Source: Nitrosomonadales bacterium
GTDB lineage: Bacteria > Pseudomonadota > Gammaproteobacteria > Burkholderiales > Gallionellaceae
DNA: 64,000 bases
NCBI GenBank assembly: GCA_016214695.1
Contig: JACRNY010000001.1
Span: forward strand, 186,001-250,000
Direction of reading: 5' to 3'
The notes below the pieces were generated by a model. The model made no database searches. It was not told the origin of the DNA and was given only the letters and a program-made list of their open reading frames with translations. Positions 60,710 through 64,000 of this stretch are shown here, piece by piece (the first letter of the stretch is position 1; each line of letters begins with the position of its first letter). Both the position numbers and the translations under genes were made by a program.

Positions 60710-62635
60710 ATGGGAAAAATCATCGGTATCGACCTGGGCACGACGAACTCTTGCGTGGCCATCATGGAGAACGGCAAGACCAAGGTGATCGAGAACGCCG
60801 AGGGCGCCCGCACCACCCCGTCCATCATCGCCTACATGGAAGACGGCGAAGTGCTGGTGGGTGCGCCCGCCAAGCGTCAGGCCGTGACCAATCCCAAGAA
60901 CACCCTGTACGGCGTGAAGCGCCTGATCGGCCGTCGCTTTGAAGAACCGATGGTGCAGAAGGACATCAACATGGTCCCCTACTCCATCGTCAAGGCCAAG
61001 AACGGCGACGCCTGGGTGAAGGTGCGCGACAAGGAGATCTCCGCGCCGGAAATCTCCGCGCAAGTGCTGGCCAAGATGAAGAAGACCGCCGAGGACTACC
61101 TGGGCGAGCCGGTCACCGAAGCCGTCATCACCGTTCCGGCTTACTTCAACGACAGCCAGCGTCAGGCCACCAAGGACGCAGGCCGCATCGCCGGTCTGGA
61201 AGTGAAGCGCATCATCAACGAGCCGACCGCGGCCGCATTGGCGTTCGGTCTGGACAAGCAGGAAGGCGACCGCAAGATCGCGGTGTATGACCTCGGCGGC
61301 GGTACCTTCGACATCTCCATCATCGACATCGCCGAGATCGACGGCGAGCACCAGTTCGAGGTGATGTCCACCAACGGCGACACCTTCCTCGGCGGCGAAG
61401 ACTTTGACATGCGCGTGATCGAGTTCCTCGTGGAAGAATTCAAGAAAGAAAGCGGCGTGGACCTGAAGAAGGACATGCTGGCCCTGCAACGCCTGAAGGA
61501 CGCGGCAGAAAAGGCCAAGATCGAACTGTCTTCCGCGCAGCAGACCGAAGTGAACCTGCCTTACATCACTGCTGATGCCACCGGCCCGAAACACCTGGCC
61601 GTGAAGATCACTCGTGCAAAATTGGAAAGCCTGGTGGAAGACCTGGTCGCGCGCACCATCGAGCCGTGCAAGATCGCGATGAAGGATGCGGGTGTTTCCA
61701 ACGCCGACATCGCCGACGTGATCTTGGTCGGCGGCCAGACCCGTATGCCGATGGTGCAGGAGAAGGTGAAGGCGTTCTTCGGCAAGGAAGCGCGCAAGGA
61801 CGTGAACCCGGACGAAGCCGTGGCTGTTGGCGCAGCCATCCAGGGTGGCGTGCTGCAGGGCGAAGTGAAGGACGTGCTGTTGCTGGACGTGACCCCGCTC
61901 AGCCTGGGTATCGAGACCATGGGCGGCGTGATGACCAAGCTCATCAAGAAGAACACCACCATCCCGACCAAAGCGTCGCAGGTGTTCTCCACGGCCGACG
62001 ACAACCAGTCCGCGGTGACCATCCACGTGCTGCAGGGCGAGCGCGAGATGTCTTCCGGCAACAAGAGTCTGGGCCAGTTCAACCTGTCCGACATCCCGCC
62101 GGCACCGCGCGGCATGCCGCAGATCGAAGTGACCTTCAACATCGACGCCAACGGCATCCTGCATGTGAGCGCGAAGGACAAGGCCACCAACAAGGAAGCC
62201 AACATCACCATCAAGGCCAGCTCCGGCTTGAGCGAGGAAGAGATCAACCGCATGGTGGCCGATGCCGAGGCGCACGCCGACGAAGACAAGAAGGCCATGG
62301 AACTGGTGACCTCGCGCAACCAGCTGGATGCGCTGATCCACTCCACCAACAAGTCGATGAAGGAATACGGCGAGCAATTGTCTGCTGACGAGAAGGCCGC
62401 CATCGAGGCTGCGGTGAAGGATGCCGAAGGCGTGGTGAAGGGCGACGACAAGGCCGCCATCGACGCCAAGGCCGAAGCACTGGCCACCGCCGCGCAGAAG
62501 CTCGGCGAAAAGATGTACGCCGCCGAGCAGGCCAAGGCGCAGGCAGCAGGCGGTGCACAGCCCGGCAACGAAGCCAAGGCGGACGACGCCGACGTGGTTG
62601 ATGCAGAGTTCACCGAAGTAAAAGACAAGAAGTAA
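60710..62635 (+). CDS. dnaK: Chaperone protein DnaK (Hsp70)
   Basis: 641-residue ATP-dependent chaperone. The phosphate loops [12 protein letters not shown] and [12 protein letters not shown], the hinge [15 protein letters not shown], and the substrate-binding domain ([17 protein letters not shown]) are intact. The C-terminal lid ends in the acidic [26 protein letters not shown] lies just before the ATG. It works with GrpE (upstream) and DnaJ (downstream). Confidence 0.99.
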   Translation: MGKIIGIDLGTTNSCVAIMENGKTKVIENAEGARTTPSIIAYMEDGEVLVGAPAKRQAVTNPKNTLYGVKRLIGRRFEEPMVQKDINMVPYSIVKAKNGDAWVKVRDKEISAPEISAQVLAKMKKTAEDYLGEPVTEAVITVPAYFNDSQRQATKDAGRIAGLEVKRIINEPTAAALAFGLDKQEGDRKIAVYDLGGGTFDISIIDIAEIDGEHQFEVMSTNGDTFLGGEDFDMRVIEFLVEEFKKESGVDLKKDMLALQRLKDAAEKAKIELSSAQQTEVNLPYITADATGPKHLAVKITRAKLESLVEDLVARTIEPCKIAMKDAGVSNADIADVILVGGQTRMPMVQEKVKAFFGKEARKDVNPDEAVAVGAAIQGGVLQGEVKDVLLLDVTPLSLGIETMGGVMTKLIKKNTTIPTKASQVFSTADDNQSAVTIHVLQGEREMSSGNKSLGQFNLSDIPPAPRGMPQIEVTFNIDANGILHVSAKDKATNKEANITIKASSGLSEEEINRMVADAEAHADEDKKAMELVTSRNQLDALIHSTNKSMKEYGEQLSADEKAAIEAAVKDAEGVVKGDDKAAIDAKAEALATAAQKLGEKMYAAEQAKAQAAGGAQPGNEAKADDADVVDAEFTEVKDKK

Positions 62636-62644
62636 AACCTATTA

Positions 62645-62711
62645 GCCACAGAGAACACAGAGCACACAGAGAAAGTCGTTACATGCACCACGCTCTCTGT
62701 GATCTCTGGTG
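62645..62711. repeat. Inverted repeat in the dnaK-dnaJ gap (CACAGAGA type)
   Basis: GCCACAGAGAACACAGAG... on the left pairs with CTCTCTGTGATCTCTGGTG (62693-62711). The left arm also contains a short tandem ACACAGAG. The same arm, GGCCACAGAGATCACAGAGA, reappears at 63981-64000 after dnaJ. Confidence 0.65.
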
Positions 62712-62783
62712 AAACAACTAGCCATTCGACTAAGCTGGCAAAAGACGCCAGCAAAGTCGCTGGTTATGTGGCAAAAAAGGTTT

Positions 62784-62828
62784 TGTAGTGATAAACGATG
62801 GGTTTCGCGGCGCGAAACCCATCCTACA
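62784..62828. repeat. Perfect palindrome in the dnaK-dnaJ gap (GATGGGTTTCGC type)
   Basis: GATGGGTTTCGCG (62797-62809) and CGCGAAACCCATC (62811-62823) are perfect complements, and TGTAG/CTACA form an outer pair. It ends about 20 bases before dnaJ. It resembles a dispersed proteobacterial repeat. A smaller hairpin (GCTGGC/GCCAGC, 62734-62752) lies between it and the CACAGAGA element. Confidence 0.7.
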
Positions 62829-62848
62829 TTCAGCGGTTAACTGAAGAC

Positions 62849-63973
62849 ATGTCAAAAAAAGACTACTACGAAGTCCTCGGCGTCAATCGCGACGCGTCGG
62901 AGGAAGAGATCAAGAAGGCTTATCGCAAGCTGGCGATGAAGCACCATCCCGACCGCAACCCGGACAACCCGAAAGCGGAGGAACAGTTCAAGGAAGCGAA
63001 AGAAGCCTACGAGACCCTGTCCGACGGGCAGAAGCGCGCAGCCTACGACCAGTACGGCCACGCGGCATTCGAGGCGGGCGGCATGGGCGGCGGCAATCCG
63101 TTCGGCGCCGGCGGCGCGCAGGGTTTCGACTTCGGCGACATCTTCGGCGACATCTTCGGCGGCGGACGCGGCGGGCGCTCGCAAGCGCACCGCGGCGCCG
63201 ACCTGCGCTACAACATGGAGATCACGCTGGAGGAAGCCGCGCGCGGCACCGAGAAGCAGATCCGCATCCCGGTCATGGAAGAGTGCGAGACCTGCAGCGG
63301 TTCCGGCGCCAAGCCCGGCACCAGCGCCACCACCTGCCAGACCTGCGCCGGCCACGGCCAGGTGCGCATGCAGCAGGGATTCTTCTCGGTACAGCAGACC
63401 TGCCCGCGCTGCCACGGCAGCGGCAAGCAGATCAGCTCGCCGTGCAAGGACTGCCACGGCACCGGCCGCGTGAAGCAGCACAAGACGCTGGAGATCAAGA
63501 TACCCGCCGGCATCGACAGCGGCATGCGCCTGCGCCACAGCGGCCACGGCGAGGCCGGTTCGCACGGCGCTCCGCACGGCGACCTGTACGTGGAGATCCA
63601 CATCAAGCCGCACAGTGTGTTCCAGCGCGACGGCGACGACCTGCATTGCGAGATGCCGATCAGCTTCTCCACCGCGGCCCTGGGCGGCGAGATCGAGATC
63701 CCCACGCTGGACGGTGCGGCGCGCATCAAGATCCCCGCCGAGACCCAGAGCGGCAAGCAGTTCCGCCTGCGCGGCAAGGGCATCAAGGGCATGCGCACCC
63801 ACACCCACGGCGATCTGCATTGCCATGTCATCGTGGAGACACCATCCAACCTGACCGAGCGCCAGAAGGAGCTGCTGCGCGAGTTCGAGGCCATCAGTCA
63901 GGAAGATACGGGTCGCCACAATCCGCGCGCCAAGTCGTGGATGGGCAAGGTGAAGGATTTCTTCGGGCAATAA
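62849..63973 (+). CDS. dnaJ: Chaperone protein DnaJ (Hsp40)
   Basis: 374-residue co-chaperone. The J domain carries HPD (MKHHPDRNP), followed by a Gly/Phe-rich linker ([21 protein letters not shown]). Four CxxCxGxG zinc repeats follow ([32 protein letters not shown]), then two substrate-binding barrels. The ATG before [11 protein letters not shown] is the family start. No promoter of its own was recognised in the repeat-rich 213-base gap. Confidence 0.98.
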   Translation: MSKKDYYEVLGVNRDASEEEIKKAYRKLAMKHHPDRNPDNPKAEEQFKEAKEAYETLSDGQKRAAYDQYGHAAFEAGGMGGGNPFGAGGAQGFDFGDIFGDIFGGGRGGRSQAHRGADLRYNMEITLEEAARGTEKQIRIPVMEECETCSGSGAKPGTSATTCQTCAGHGQVRMQQGFFSVQQTCPRCHGSGKQISSPCKDCHGTGRVKQHKTLEIKIPAGIDSGMRLRHSGHGEAGSHGAPHGDLYVEIHIKPHSVFQRDGDDLHCEMPISFSTAALGGEIEIPTLDGAARIKIPAETQSGKQFRLRGKGIKGMRTHTHGDLHCHVIVETPSNLTERQKELLREFEAISQEDTGRHNPRAKSWMGKVKDFFGQ

Positions 63974-63980
63974 ACCAATC

Positions 63981-64000
63981 GGCCACAGAGATCACAGAGA
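63981..64000 (+). repeat. Partial CACAGAGA-type repeat arm after dnaJ
   Basis: GGCCACAGAGATCACAGAGA matches the left arm of the element at 62645-62711. The window ends here, so the partner arm is outside. Confidence 0.55.

Noticed and set aside
60539-62377. Long minus-strand frame opposite dnaK
   Set aside because: Open frames antisense to dnaK are a well-known artefact of its codon use; no family match.

Overview
The window looks like chromosomal core genome of a betaproteobacterium. It has high GC content, Arg32-type EF-P with its EarP partner, the gene run fimV-truA-trpF-trpB-trpA-accD-folC-dedD-cvpA-purF-metZ typical of Betaproteobacteria, and the order leuC-leuD-leuB-asd. Protein character and the dispersed palindromes suggest the Nitrosomonadales (Gallionella/Sideroxydans-like), but that placement is inference. 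I see no IS element, prophage, CRISPR array or rRNA operon. No gene-free stretch exceeds about 215 bases.

Layout. 1-7066: the 3' part of a sugar-phosphate mutarotase, then a leftward run of RND-type adaptor, ABC ATPase, two MacB-like permeases, earP and efp, with a tRNA-Thr(CGT) ahead of it. 7067-15467: thiO facing away from a rightward minor-pilin operon (pilE-like, fimT, pilV, pilW, pilX, pilY1) that ends in a terminator. 15573-20687: leftward ribF-ileS-lspA-ispH. 20747-21549: two overlapping hemerythrin-like genes. 21584-27771: leftward yhdP, a Nit1-type amidase and tldD. 27881-31881: glnE converging on a membrane adenylate cyclase. 32089-35640: ilvE, a zf-CHCC protein, waaF and a phosphomannomutase. 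35663-41101: leftward pncC-recA-recX, alaS and a single-domain response regulator. 41104-42406: metZ under an apparent SAM-II riboswitch with terminator. 42441-51457: leftward CbiQ/EcfT-like protein, truA, trpF, trpB, trpA, accD, folC, dedD, cvpA and purF. 51520-59988: leftward MFS transporter, leuC, a small exported protein, leuD, leuB, asd and fimV. 60106-63973: rightward grpE, dnaK and dnaJ with two sigma-32-type promoters.

How the genes work together. Type IV pili appear twice: the minor-pilin/PilY1 operon and the assembly-hub protein FimV. Amino-acid synthesis is dense: tryptophan, leucine, aspartate-family entry (asd), branched-chain transamination (ilvE) and methionine (metZ). Nitrogen control is represented by glnE, and translation by ileS, alaS, efp/earP, truA and tRNA-Thr. 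Many genes overlap by 4 bases (ATGA) or more, which suggests translational coupling.

The features most worth a second look are the SAM-II riboswitch and terminator before metZ-pncC, a palindromic repeat inserted in frame inside folC, the small exported protein between leuC and leuD, the second hemerythrin-like protein that has lost one iron-ligand His, and the two insertions in PilY1. Several palindromic repeat families also sit between genes, notably in the dnaK-dnaJ gap.
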